Positions 45,572 to 55,164 of a stretch of 64,000 nt of DNA are shown piece after piece. Position 1 is the first letter of the stretch, and the number at the start of each line of letters is the position of its first letter. Source of the DNA: Nonlabens sp. Ci31 (lineage in GTDB: Bacteria; Bacteroidota; Bacteroidia; Flavobacteriales; Flavobacteriaceae). The position numbers were made by a program, and so were the translations under genes. Under the pieces are notes generated by a model. It saw only the letters and a program-made list of their open reading frames with translations, had not been told where the DNA came from and made no database searches. The DNA is taken from the NCBI RefSeq assembly GCF_012974865.1, contig NZ_CP043633.1:1550001-1614000 (forward strand), in the 5' to 3' direction.

Positions 45572-46993
45572 ATGAAAAAATACATTTTAGGATTACTTGC
45601 CTTAACAGCTGTTTTCGCTTGTAAAAATGAAGAAAAGGAAGAAGTTGAAGTAGCAATTACTAAAGAATACAGCCCTATTCAGGATCAAGATCTTGAAAAC
45701 GCTATTATTTATGAGGCAAACATCAGGCAGTATTCTCCAGAAGGAACCTTTAATGAGTTTACTAAAGATATTCCACAGCTGAAAGAACTAGGAGTAAAGG
45801 TCATCTGGTTGATGCCTGTATTTCCCATTTCAGAAAAGAATAGAAAGGCAAAAGGGAACTTGCTAGTTGAAGATATCAAGGATCCTAAAGAGAAAGAAAA
45901 ATATTTAGGGAGTTACTATGCAGTGGCAGACTATGAGAAGATAAATCCAGACTTAGGAACCCCTGCAGATCTTACGAAATTAGTAGAAACAGCCCATGAA
46001 AACGGAATGTACGTGATCTTGGATTGGGTGGCCAATCACACCGGGTGGGACCATGCATGGATGGAGGAATATCCGGAATTCTACACCAAGGACGAAAATG
46101 GGAAGATGATGCATCCAGCTGGAACCGACTGGACCGATACCGCAGATCTTAATTACGACAATCGTGATTTATGGGATGCCATGACCTATGCGATGTCTTT
46201 TTGGGTCACAGAATACAATGTGGATGGTTTTAGATGCGATGTAGCTCATGAAGTGCCTACCGAGTTTTGGAACTATGCTACGGCGCAATTACAAGATCAA
46301 AAGCCACTATTTATGCTGGCAGAAAGTGAGAAGAAAGATCTTTTTACAGAAGCATTTGATATGGGTTACAATTGGGAAGGACATCACCTTATGAATGAGT
46401 TGGCTCAAGGCAAAACTTCCCTTGAAAAATGGGATGCTTATATGAATCGCAATTCTAAGAATTATGAGAAAGATGATATTCTTATGAATTTTATTACCAA
46501 CCATGATGAGAATTCTTGGAATGGATCTGTAAAAGAACGAATGGGTGCAACAGCAGAAACGATGTTAGCGTTCTCCTATTTGATTCCAGGAATGCCATTG
46601 ATCTATTCTGGTCAGGAATACGACATGGATTATCGATTAAAGTTTTTTGAAAAAGACACGATTCCTAAGACCAAAGGAAAGACCTGGGAGCTCATGAAGA
46701 AATTAGGAGCTCTTAAAGTAAATAACCCAGCCCTAAATGGTGGTAAAGATGCTGCCAGTTACACGAGACTTAAAACGAGCGATGACAGCAGCGTATACGC
46801 TATTAAAAGAGAAAAGGATGGCGCGACAGTTTTTTATGTGGCCAATCTTTCTAACGAAAAACTATCGACTACAGTACAAGGATTAAATGGAAGAATAACA
46901 GATGCGTTAAGAGGCGGTGCTGTCAATTTTACAGAAGGAAGTAGCTTGGATTTTCCTCCTTACGGCTATCGTATTTTTACTTTAGAAAAATAA
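45572..46993 (+). CDS. GH13 alpha-amylase-family lipoprotein (small)
   Basis: A 473-aa lipoprotein with lipobox TAVFAC then KNEEKEE. GH13 barrel regions: LDWVANHTGWDH (I), nucleophile in DGFRCDVAHEVP (II), acid/base Glu in FMLAESEKKD (III), and FITNHDENSW (IV). All catalytic residues are present. It probably trims maltodextrins next to SusA. Last gene of the plus-strand starch train, 67 bp after the larger amylase and closed by a strong terminator. Confidence 0.92.
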   Translation: MKKYILGLLALTAVFACKNEEKEEVEVAITKEYSPIQDQDLENAIIYEANIRQYSPEGTFNEFTKDIPQLKELGVKVIWLMPVFPISEKNRKAKGNLLVEDIKDPKEKEKYLGSYYAVADYEKINPDLGTPADLTKLVETAHENGMYVILDWVANHTGWDHAWMEEYPEFYTKDENGKMMHPAGTDWTDTADLNYDNRDLWDAMTYAMSFWVTEYNVDGFRCDVAHEVPTEFWNYATAQLQDQKPLFMLAESEKKDLFTEAFDMGYNWEGHHLMNELAQGKTSLEKWDAYMNRNSKNYEKDDILMNFITNHDENSWNGSVKERMGATAETMLAFSYLIPGMPLIYSGQEYDMDYRLKFFEKDTIPKTKGKTWELMKKLGALKVNNPALNGGKDAASYTRLKTSDDSSVYAIKREKDGATVFYVANLSNEKLSTTVQGLNGRITDALRGGAVNFTEGSSLDFPPYGYRIFTLEK

Positions 46994-47014
46994 AAATCTC
47001 TCGACCTATATAGT

Positions 47015-47043
47015 AAAAAGCCCTCCATTTGGAGGGCTTTTTT
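47015..47043 (+). terminator. Terminator of the plus-strand starch genes
   Basis: AAAAGCCCTCC-ATTT-GGAGGGCTTTT with a T6 tail. Confidence 0.95.
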
Positions 47044-47259
47044 GTGTTGAGGTAGAGTCATGCCTAGACAGCATATATAGAAACTTTCTTTTCAAATCTT
47101 TTAAATCAGTTATGGGCCTTTTTATTGGATCAACGAGTTTCTTGATATGTAACACTGTTTCCAGAAAGTTAGAGTTCTGTCTTTATTCTTTTATCGGACG
47201 AGATTATTATATATTTCCCGATAGAGTTGTATTACTTTCGATTTTCTAAAAACAACAAC

Positions 47260-47595
47260 ATGCAAAAGACCTATTACGATCCTAAAGATCTTAAAAAATT
47301 TGGAAAAATAACAGAGTGGAGTGAAGAATTAGGAACTAAATTCTTTGACTATTACGCTAAGGTATTTGAAGAAGGCGCTTTAAGCGCAAGAGAAAAATCA
47401 TTAATGGCGCTGGCTGTTTCTCATGCAGTACATTGTCCCTACTGTATAGATGCTTATACGGGTGACGCCTTAAAAAGAGGAATCACTAAAGAAGAGATGA
47501 TGGAAGCTGTTCATGTAGCAGCAGCTATAAAAGGGGGCGCGACATTAGTACACGGTGTTCAAATGATGAATAAAGTGAACAAACTAGAGATGTAG
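47260..47595 (+). CDS. AhpD-like peroxidase associated with arsenosugar biosynthesis
   Basis: A 111-aa carboxymuconolactone decarboxylase/AhpD-fold protein with the redox pair in HCPYCIDAYTGDA (CxxC) and a conserved helix LSAREKSLMALAVSHAVHC. This type commonly accompanies the radical SAM protein ArsS, and here arsS follows. A role in redox protection or thiol transfer is inferred. The ATG at 47260 (MQKTYYDPKDLKKFGK) is chosen over a TTG 33 bp upstream. About 870 bp of repeats separate it from arsS, an unusual break for this gene pair. Confidence 0.85.
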   Translation: MQKTYYDPKDLKKFGKITEWSEELGTKFFDYYAKVFEEGALSAREKSLMALAVSHAVHCPYCIDAYTGDALKRGITKEEMMEAVHVAAAIKGGATLVHGVQMMNKVNKLEM

Positions 47596-48466
47596 CAACT
47601 CTAGGTTTTGCCAAAGCAAAACCGTAGAAGTTGCTATCCTAGAAAATCGCGGTAGCGATTTATCTGGGATCTGTATTTTCTCAGAGTTTAGTGCGCAGCA
47701 GCATCGCTAGAATTGCTATCCTAGAAAATCGCGGTAGCGATTTATCTGGGATCTGTGTTCCTTGTAAAAACTCCTTTCCTTAATCCCTGATAAGTTGTTC
47801 AGACAAATTTCTGGGATGGGAAAGGTGGATTTTACTCGGCAGCGGCAAATATGGAAAGCTTGCGCGGTGCAGATAATGAGAACAAAACTAGGTTGATCCA
47901 TAAAGACAAATACCTTTCAACCACTCCTGATTGCATCACAGCATTTGCTGCGAGGCAAATCTTCCAGTGCATTCCTCCATCAAAAAAGCTCGTAGGATGC
48001 AGGCTTCTTAGGCGAGGAGCTTCTATATCTCGATTTAAAAAAGCTCCTTTCCTAATTATAGGAAAGGTGGGCAAAAAGAGCGGTAGCGAATTTTGGTCGG
48101 AAAGCTTGATGCGGTGCTGGAATTTAGGGTAGATTTTGAATTTGTTTCCGCCATAAAAGCACCTTTCCTCAGTTCCTGATAATTTGCGAAGACAAATTTC
48201 TGGGATGGGAAAGGTGGATGCGACTCGGTAGCGGTACAGACGGAAATGTTGCGCTGTGCTGGAGTTTAACAGGAATTTTGATTTTGTTTCCATTCAAAAA
48301 CCCCTACCGACTTATCAATTTTTCCCATAAACCGATATATGTTCCCTTTACACTTGTTAGAAAAACAGAATAGTGACAGTTTTGTTATAAATTCTGACTA
48401 CTTATGTACAACCATAGCAATACGAATTACGTAATTGTGATAACTAAACAAAAGACACCATAATTC
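47596..48466. repeat. Island of structured intergenic repeats
   Basis: No gene is supported in 870 bp. A 44-bp direct repeat (47631-47674 and 47713-47756, identical) contains the stem AAATCGC-GGTA-GCGATTT within a longer hairpin. Three related blocks start near 47770, 48041 and 48157. Each has CTTTCC ... GGAAAGGTGG followed by a GGTAGCG- or GGCAGCG-type segment and an A/T-rich end; the last two also share TTTTGAATTTGTTTCC or TTTTGATTTTGTTTCC. The stretch 47916-48020 matches 23421-23521 in inverted orientation. Open frames on both strands arise from the repeats. Confidence 0.8.
48425..48436. promoter_or_regulatory. Palindrome AATTACGTAATT upstream of arsS
   Basis: Perfect 12-bp palindrome 30 bp before the arsS ATG. 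Possible operator; no regulator gene is visible nearby. Confidence 0.3.
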
Positions 48467-49531
48467 ATGGCTGTAAATACTACAAAATCTCTTAAAAATA
48501 GAGATGCAGATCTGGCTAATATCAACAAGCAAATGGAAGTGCTTAATGGAGCACCATTTTCTAACGGAGAGTTGCCTTATTTTGCAAAAAAAATCAAAGA
48601 AATAGGTCAGTTGCCCATGCGACCTAATAAATTGGAAATTCTTCAAGTAAATGTTGGTTATATGTGTAATCAAGTTTGCGCTCATTGCCATGTGGATGCA
48701 GGTCCAGATCGCAAAGAAATCATGACTCGTGACACGATGAGGTTGATTCTTGATGTTGTTAAAAAAAGTGGTGCCCATACATTAGATCTTACTGGTGGAG
48801 CCCCAGAGATGAATCCAGATTTTAGATGGTTTGTAGAACAAGCCGCTGAAGCTGGGATCCAAGATTTTATAGTACGTTCTAATTTAACGATTATTAGAGC
48901 CAACCCTAAATACCACGACTTACCAGATTTCTTTAAGAAGCATAACATTCATGTGGTGTCTTCCATGCCACACTGGACAAAAGGAAAAACAGATAAGCAA
49001 CGTGGTGATGGTGTTTTTGATAAGTCCATAAAAGCATTGCAAGAACTCAATGAGCGTGGTTATGGAATGCCGGGTAGTGATTTAAAACTGGACTTGGTTT
49101 ACAATCCTAATGGTGCTTATTTACCAGGTGATCAAGCAAGTATGGAAAAGGAAATGAAAGCGGCCTTGTCAGCAGATTTTGACATCCATTTTCACAGTCT
49201 TTTTGCAATTACCAATCTGCCGATCGCACGTTTCTTAGATTATCTAGTGGCAAGCGAGAATTATGAAGATTACATGTATGCGCTTGTAGAAGCTTATAAT
49301 CCAGCAGCTGTAGAAAATGTGATGTGTAAAAACACCATTTCTATTTCTTGGGACGGCTGGTTATACGATTGTGATTTCAATCAGATGTTAGACCTTAAAG
49401 TAGATAACAAGATCCAGCATATTAAAGATTATAACGAAGATTTATTAAACGATCGTACCATTCAAATCTCACAACACTGTTACGGCTGTACCGCTGGAGC
49501 AGGAAGCAGTTGTCAAGGAGTTGTTGCTTAA
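48467..49531 (+). CDS. arsS: Arsenosugar biosynthesis radical SAM protein ArsS
   Basis: A 354-aa radical SAM enzyme with the 4Fe-4S motif CNQVCAHC (CxxxCxxC, about residue 67) and HVDAGPDR just after. The C-terminal part contains CDFNQMLDL and Cys clusters (HCYGCTAGAGSSCQGVVA) suited to an auxiliary cluster. The domain order matches the ArsS family, proposed to build the arsenic-ribose bond of arsenosugars from dimethylarsenic and SAM. Neighbours (AhpD-like, DUF2064) support this. It ends in TAA at 49529-49531, directly in frame with the next gene's coding sequence. Confidence 0.92.
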   Translation: MAVNTTKSLKNRDADLANINKQMEVLNGAPFSNGELPYFAKKIKEIGQLPMRPNKLEILQVNVGYMCNQVCAHCHVDAGPDRKEIMTRDTMRLILDVVKKSGAHTLDLTGGAPEMNPDFRWFVEQAAEAGIQDFIVRSNLTIIRANPKYHDLPDFFKKHNIHVVSSMPHWTKGKTDKQRGDGVFDKSIKALQELNERGYGMPGSDLKLDLVYNPNGAYLPGDQASMEKEMKAALSADFDIHFHSLFAITNLPIARFLDYLVASENYEDYMYALVEAYNPAAVENVMCKNTISISWDGWLYDCDFNQMLDLKVDNKIQHIKDYNEDLLNDRTIQISQHCYGCTAGAGSSCQGVVA

Positions 49532-49636
49532 TATATAACCATCAAAAAAGAGGTTTCAAATACCGCCATTCTTCTCTTTGCACAAACTGCAAAGGCCGAT
49601 GCACTGCATAAACAACTGGCTCATAATAGTGCCGTT

Positions 49637-50224
49637 ATGCAGGTGTTGAATACAAATGCGATGCGAACGGTAAAATCTTCTGGGATTGATTATTTTCATT
49701 TTACAGAACAGGAGCAACACGGGGTAGGTTTTGGAGAACGACTTTCTAATTCTTTACAAGACGTTTTTGATAAAGGATATGAGTCGGTGATCTGTCTCGG
49801 TAATGACACCCCTTTATTGACACTTTCACTTATTCAAGATGCAGCAGCAGCACTGGAAACCGGTAAAGCTGTAAAAGGAAAGTCACTTGATGGGGGCCTT
49901 TATTTGATTGGTTTGCATAAAAAGGTGTTTGATAAAGTTTCTTTCAGAGCATTGCCTTGGCAATCGTCAGGTTTGGCTGTTGCTTTTCATGAATATATTG
50001 CTTCGCAAAATCAAAAATTACTCGTTTTAGAATCCCTAGCCGATATAGACACGGAGCAAGATCTGGAAGATTTTCTCGCAGGGAAAGATGCTCGTGATTC
50101 GATCATAAGAATGCTTTTAATCGCGCTTTCGCGAAAGCGCAACAATTACAAACACTTAAAAGAATCACTATCTTATGTTCTTTTTTCAAAGCCTTTGAAT
50201 AAAGGATCACCGCAGGCAGCTTGA
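49637..50224 (+). CDS. DUF2064 (TIGR04282-like) arsenosugar-associated glycosyltransferase
   Basis: From the first ATG this gives 195 aa. The family's N-terminal nucleotide-binding strand is encoded upstream: the same frame from 49535 reads ITIKKEVSNTAILLFAQTAK and runs into this ATG without a stop. No ATG, GTG or TTG precedes it after the arsS stop, so translation probably starts at ATA 49535 (or another non-canonical codon), or continues from arsS. The GT-A-like core is seen in VICLGNDTPLLTLSLI and SLDGGLYLIGLHK. It would add a sugar-linked group in arsenosugar synthesis. The C-terminal tail contains ALSRKR from palindrome copy 11. Confidence 0.8.
   Translation: MQVLNTNAMRTVKSSGIDYFHFTEQEQHGVGFGERLSNSLQDVFDKGYESVICLGNDTPLLTLSLIQDAAAALETGKAVKGKSLDGGLYLIGLHKKVFDKVSFRALPWQSSGLAVAFHEYIASQNQKLLVLESLADIDTEQDLEDFLAGKDARDSIIRMLLIALSRKRNNYKHLKESLSYVLFSKPLNKGSPQAA
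50124..50139. repeat. Palindrome copy 11, in the DUF2064 gene
   Basis: Extended here to GCGCTTTCGCGAAAGCGC; read as ALSRKR near the C-terminus. Confidence 0.95.
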
Positions 50225-50275
50225 TCTCGAGCTAAAGCCTTTATTGGCAATTCATTTATTTTTTTAAACCTTTAC

Positions 50276-53200
50276 ATGAAGAGAATTACTCTATTCATGC
50301 TACTTCTATGCGGTTTTATAGGAGCAGCTCAAATTTCTATTACGGGTAAAATTAGCGATACTGCTGGTGATCCCATTGCTTTTGCAAATATCTCGGAGCG
50401 TGGCACTCAAAACGGCACAACTACAGATGCTAATGGTTTTTATAGCTTAACAGTTGCAAATAATGCCGTACTCGTATGTTCTTATATAGGGTACCAAACG
50501 GCAATAATTCCTGTTCGAAAGGAAGTAACCATTAACGTGACTCTTGAAGAAGGAGATCAACTAGAAGCTGTAGTAGTCACCGCACTAGGGGTCAAACGTA
50601 AAGAGCGAGAGTTAGGATATGCCGTTCAAACGCTAGATGCTGAGCAAATTCAAGAAGTAAAATCAGTCAATCTAATCGATAACCTACAAGGTAAAATTGC
50701 GGGAATCACAGTAACTCCTGGCGCAACTGGTGTGGGATCTTCTTCAAAAATTACCATCAGAGGTGAAGCGAGTTTCTCTAATAACAACCCGCTGTTTATT
50801 GTGGATGGCACCCCAATAAATAACAATACGGTGTTTAACTTTTCTAATGAAGCAGCTGCTGGTTTTCAAGAAGTCGATTTTGGAAATGGTGCAGGAGAAG
50901 TAAATCAAGACGATATTGAAAGTGTTTCTGTTCTTAAAGGCCCAGCCGCCGCGGCCCTTTATGGAACTCGTGCAGCAAACGGGGCGATCATTATAGAAAC
51001 TAAAAACGCTGGTAGAAACAAAGGAATGGGTATTTCATATAACACGAGTTTCTTTGTGGACAGTGCTTTTAAATTACCAGAATTTCAAAACGAATACGGT
51101 CAAGGAAACAGCGGTCAGTTTGAATATGTAGATGGTCTAGGTGGTGGTATCAACGATAACATTACTTATTCTTGGGGTCCACGACTGGATCAAGGGATCT
51201 TGATACCGCAATTTGATAGTCCGGTGACTTTACCTGATGGAACCGTGGTGCGTGGTGGCGATACTTCCTTATACAGCGGTTTACCCATTACAGCAACTCC
51301 TTTTAATAGCAACCCTGACAACCTTAAGAATTTTTACAATACGGGTTATACAGCGATCAATAATATCGCGATTACAGACGGTTTTGAAAATGGAAACTAC
51401 CGCTTAAGCTTCACAGATTTGCGCAGTGAAAGCATTATTCCTGGTGTGGATTTGGATCGACAGACGGTTGCTGCAAAATTGAATTTTACACCTAACGATA
51501 AAACAAAAGTCAGAGCGAGTATCAACTATGTGAATAGTGCTTCTGGAAACCGTCCATCAAACGGTTATGGAAGTGAAAATGTAAATTATTCACTGGTCGC
51601 CTGGGGCCCGCGTTCTTTAAATATCGACAATTTGAGAAATTACTGGCAGCCAGGTTTGGAAGGCGTGCAGCAGTATTCTTTTAATTACACCTTTTTTGAT
51701 AATCCGTATTTTATTCTACAGGAAAATCGCAATAGTTTTGCTCGTGATCGGTTGTTTGGAAATGTCTCGCTTTCGCGAAAGCTAACGCCAGATCTTACTG
51801 CAACGGTGCGAACAGGAATGGATTACAGTAGTGAAAAACGAAGGTTTATACGTAATTTTTCTACCAACAGATTTAGAAATGGAGCCTATGCAGAGCACGA
51901 TGTATTTTACAGAGAGATCAATACCGACTTCTTGTTGAACTATAAAAAGCAATTGGGTGTGATTAATTTTGACGCCAGTGTAGGAGGAAATCGATTATCG
52001 CAAATGGCGTCTACTACACAAGTGCAAACGACCAGTCTCGCGCAACCAGGCATTTTTTCTTTGAATAATGCGGCTAGCCCTATTGAGAGTTTTGGCTTTA
52101 GAAGTGAGAAGCGTATCAATAGCTTGTATGCCTTTGCAAAAGCAGGCTATAAAAATTTCCTTTATGTGGATGTAACCGCCAGGAACGACTGGTCTAGTGC
52201 ACTAGCAACACCTTTTAGTGCCTATAACACCTCATTTTTCTATCCGTCAGTTTCTACCAGTTTTATTTTGAGTAATGTAGTGAATTTACCCAGCGCCATT
52301 GACTTTGCTAAGATCAGAGCCAGTTATGCGCAAGTAGGAAATGATACCAGCCCTTACCAAACTCAAGGAACTTTTATTTCACAAACAAATGTGAACTCAC
52401 AACCTACTTTTAGCAATCAAGACTTTATTCCCAATCAAAATTTAAGACCAGAGCTCACATCGAGTGTGGAGTTGGGATTTGATGTTAGATTTTTAAAACA
52501 GCGCCTCAATCTGGACGTTACCTATTACAACTCCTTAACTAAAGATCAGATTCTTTCTTTGCCTATAGGTATCGCTTCAGGCTTTAGTCAGCAAGTAGTC
52601 AATGCAGGTACCGTAAGAAACAAAGGTTTTGAAGTAGTCTTAAATGCTATTCCGTTAAGAACAGCTGATTTTGAATGGAGTGCTACGGTCAATTTTGCTA
52701 CTAACCGAGCCATAGTAGAAGATTTGCCTCAAGAAGACGGAAGATTAACACTAGCTTATTCGAGGGTTTATGACAGTCAAGATCAAACCGTATGGCATCA
52801 AGTAGAAGAAGGTGGCCGTATAGGTGATCTTTATGGAACTGGTTATTTACGAAATGAAAATGGAGATTTTGTACTCACAGCAGAAGGACGCTTTATTGCC
52901 GATCCTGAATTGAGGAAATTAGGAAACTACCATGCCGATTTCACCATGGGATTCAATAATTCGTTTACTTATAAAAATTGGGATGCCTCTTTCTTATTAG
53001 ACTGGAGACAAGGCGGAATTATCGTTTCAAGAACATTGGCCCTTGGTGCAGTAGGTGGACAGCTCGCTGAGACAGCTAACAGACCCGATGGAGGAATCGT
53101 TGCAAACGGTGTGATCAATACGGGAACTGCAACAAACCCTACTTATGTTCAAAATACTACGGCCGTTAGTGCAGAGAGTTATTACCGACAGTTTTACGAC

Positions 53201-53485
53201 CGCAACCACGAGGAGAACAACGTGTATGATGCGAGTTATTTAAAACTACGTCAGTTCTCAGTAGGTTATAGTTTTGATTTGAATGAAGGGGCGTTGGGAC
53301 TGTTTACTGATGGAGCACAAATGAGAGTTTCCTTGATAGGTAGAAATCTTTTTGCTTTCAGTGAGATCCCACATTTTGATCCAGAGCAGCTAGCTGTTCA
53401 AGGACAAGGATTTATCAATGGAGTGGAAGATATGTCCTATGCTTCAACAAGAAGTATAGGGGTTAAAGCTGGGATTACGTTTTAG
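50276..53485 (+). CDS. SusC/RagA-family TonB-dependent transporter (arsenosugar-cluster copy)
   Basis: A 1069-aa protein: signal peptide (MKRITLFMLLLCGFIGAAQ), a carboxypeptidase-D regulatory-like domain (ISITGKISDTAGDPIAFANI), the plug with SFSNNNPLFIVDGTPINNN and DDIESVSVLKGPAAAALYGT, and a large barrel ending ASTRSIGVKAGITF. It imports a ligand with its SusD partner at 53710. It starts 51 bp after the glycosyltransferase on the same strand, which suggests co-expression with the arsenosugar genes. The ligand is unknown. A palindrome copy (51768-51782) reads LSRKL in a barrel strand. Confidence 0.93.
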   Translation: MKRITLFMLLLCGFIGAAQISITGKISDTAGDPIAFANISERGTQNGTTTDANGFYSLTVANNAVLVCSYIGYQTAIIPVRKEVTINVTLEEGDQLEAVVVTALGVKRKERELGYAVQTLDAEQIQEVKSVNLIDNLQGKIAGITVTPGATGVGSSSKITIRGEASFSNNNPLFIVDGTPINNNTVFNFSNEAAAGFQEVDFGNGAGEVNQDDIESVSVLKGPAAAALYGTRAANGAIIIETKNAGRNKGMGISYNTSFFVDSAFKLPEFQNEYGQGNSGQFEYVDGLGGGINDNITYSWGPRLDQGILIPQFDSPVTLPDGTVVRGGDTSLYSGLPITATPFNSNPDNLKNFYNTGYTAINNIAITDGFENGNYRLSFTDLRSESIIPGVDLDRQTVAAKLNFTPNDKTKVRASINYVNSASGNRPSNGYGSENVNYSLVAWGPRSLNIDNLRNYWQPGLEGVQQYSFNYTFFDNPYFILQENRNSFARDRLFGNVSLSRKLTPDLTATVRTGMDYSSEKRRFIRNFSTNRFRNGAYAEHDVFYREINTDFLLNYKKQLGVINFDASVGGNRLSQMASTTQVQTTSLAQPGIFSLNNAASPIESFGFRSEKRINSLYAFAKAGYKNFLYVDVTARNDWSSALATPFSAYNTSFFYPSVSTSFILSNVVNLPSAIDFAKIRASYAQVGNDTSPYQTQGTFISQTNVNSQPTFSNQDFIPNQNLRPELTSSVELGFDVRFLKQRLNLDVTYYNSLTKDQILSLPIGIASGFSQQVVNAGTVRNKGFEVVLNAIPLRTADFEWSATVNFATNRAIVEDLPQEDGRLTLAYSRVYDSQDQTVWHQVEEGGRIGDLYGTGYLRNENGDFVLTAEGRFIADPELRKLGNYHADFTMGFNNSFTYKNWDASFLLDWRQGGIIVSRTLALGAVGGQLAETANRPDGGIVANGVINTGTATNPTYVQNTTAVSAESYYRQFYDRNHEENNVYDASYLKLRQFSVGYSFDLNEGALGLFTDGAQMRVSLIGRNLFAFSEIPHFDPEQLAVQGQGFINGVEDMSYASTRSIGVKAGITF
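51768..51782. repeat. Palindrome copy 12, in the second susC
   Basis: CGCTTTCGCGAAAGC, with the final G changed to T; read as LSRKL. Confidence 0.9.
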
Positions 53486-53709
53486 AACTTGAACTTGAAC
53501 TTGAATTTGAAAAAACTGTCAGTTCGAGTGCAGTCGAGAACGATTCTTGATTTTTTACTCACGTGGATAATTGAAAAGTTACAGATCGAGAAAGGCGCAA
53601 ATAGATTCTGCATCAAGTGCGGAAAAACAATTTAAAAATAATATCATTTCGAGCGCAGTCGAGTACGTTTGTTCATCGGTAGGGAAAAGAAGCGATTAAA
53701 ATATAAAAA
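53486..53709. repeat. Intergenic repeats between SusC and SusD
   Basis: Begins with the hexamer run GAACTT x3 plus GAATTT. Two TTCGAGTGCAGTCGAG/TTCGAGCGCAGTCGAG copies (53521, 53647) flank a GCATCAAGTGC hairpin copy (53604-53626). SusC and SusD are usually only a few bp apart, so this 224-bp spacer looks inserted. Confidence 0.75.
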
Positions 53710-55164
53710 ATGAAAAACAAAATAAAATACAGCTTGCTACTTCTAGGTTTTATAAGCCTAATAATGGTTTCCTGCACCAATGATTTTGAAGAAATCAATA
53801 CCAATCCTAATGCACCGGTTAGTGTACAACCCAGTCTTCTGTTGAGACAGGTGATCTATAATTATGGAGAAGAGATGTCTTATGAAGGTTTTGTAGCGGG
53901 TGGCTTATTAAGTCAGCACATGACCGCATTAGATTTTAACTTATTTGATAGACATGCGCTCAAAAGTCCGCAATTGGGTGGGAATCCGTGGCCTATTTTC
54001 TATAGAAATTTGAGAGATAATGAGATCATTATCAATCAATCTAGAGAAACACCCGCCTTTGCTGTTTATGAAGGTCCCGCGTTGATCTTTAAAGCCTATA
54101 TGGCAGCTGGATTGACAGATATTTTTGGGGATGTGCCTTACTCCGAGGCATTCCGCGGACTAGACGGTATCGTAGAGCCTAAATACGATCTTCAAGAAGA
54201 TATTTACGTACAACCAGGCGGAATTCTGGACAATCTGGATCAAGGAATCGCAGCAATTGAGAATTACAGCAGTTCCATTGCGCTCCAAGGAGATGTGTTA
54301 TTCAATGGAGATCTCGATGCTTGGATACGATTTGCAAATAGTTTAAAGATTAAAGCATTGCTGCGCATCTCTGCAAAAGAGAATGTGAACGCACGTTTAC
54401 AGACCTTGTATGACGATCAAAATTACATCAGCACCAATTCTCAAAATGCGGTATTTAATTTCTCCGATTCAGAGCCTAATAACTTCCGTATGGCGCGATT
54501 GAGAGCAGGAGATTTTAACAACTTTGTCATGAGTGAAACCATGGAAGAAGTATTGCAGGGATTAAATGACCAGCGTATCGAGGTGCTTTTTAGAGCTAGA
54601 GGAAACAATGGAAATGGTGAAGATTTCAACGGCCTATTAAACGGTATTGATGCTTCATCTACTTCCGTAACTCTAGCCGACTATTCTCTTGCAGGAACTA
54701 TTTTTAGAGAAAATACAGGGGTATTAGACGCCAATTATATGACGGCATGGGAAACCAACTTCCTTCTCGCTGAAGCGGCAGAAAAAGGATTGATAACAGC
54801 TCCGGCACAAACGCTTTATGAAACAGGGGTGACACAAGCTTATGAATATTGGAATACGCCGTTACCAGCAAATTACTTAACCACAGTAGCTGCTTATAAT
54901 GCAAATGCTAACGATCCTATAGAGCAAATCATTACTCAAAAATGGATTGCTAGTGTAATCAATGGTTATGAAGGATGGATCGAATACCGCCGTACTGGTT
55001 TTCCAGCTTTGAAAACTATATCAGCCAGTTTTAATAACGACTTGATTCCTGTAAGAATGCCTTACCCTGCAGAGGAAGCATCTCTTAATGCCGACAATTA
55101 CAACGTTGCCGCAGCGGCTACAAATGATAATGATATCAATGTGCCGGTATGGTGGGATGAATAA
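53710..55164 (+). CDS. SusD/RagB-family lipoprotein (arsenosugar-cluster copy)
   Basis: A 484-aa SusD-like lipoprotein with lipobox LIMVSC then TNDFEEINTNPNAP, the start pattern of the SusD-like_2 branch. Helical core with FKAYMAAGLTDIFGDVPYSE, and a C-terminal region with TQKWIASVINGYEGWIEYRR. It pairs with the SusC at 50276. It differs clearly from the starch SusD, so a different ligand is expected. It is followed by 615 bp of repeats. Confidence 0.93.
   Translation: MKNKIKYSLLLLGFISLIMVSCTNDFEEINTNPNAPVSVQPSLLLRQVIYNYGEEMSYEGFVAGGLLSQHMTALDFNLFDRHALKSPQLGGNPWPIFYRNLRDNEIIINQSRETPAFAVYEGPALIFKAYMAAGLTDIFGDVPYSEAFRGLDGIVEPKYDLQEDIYVQPGGILDNLDQGIAAIENYSSSIALQGDVLFNGDLDAWIRFANSLKIKALLRISAKENVNARLQTLYDDQNYISTNSQNAVFNFSDSEPNNFRMARLRAGDFNNFVMSETMEEVLQGLNDQRIEVLFRARGNNGNGEDFNGLLNGIDASSTSVTLADYSLAGTIFRENTGVLDANYMTAWETNFLLAEAAEKGLITAPAQTLYETGVTQAYEYWNTPLPANYLTTVAAYNANANDPIEQIITQKWIASVINGYEGWIEYRRTGFPALKTISASFNNDLIPVRMPYPAEEASLNADNYNVAAAATNDNDINVPVWWDE

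Noticed and set aside
47832..48293. Overlapping open frames on both strands
   Set aside because: They consist of repeated blocks and are absent of family motifs; the similarity between blocks is at DNA level and in different frames.
53486..53515. Hexamer run read as coding repeat (E-L or F-E-L)
   Set aside because: It lies after the SusC stop and shares sequence with other intergenic hexamer runs.
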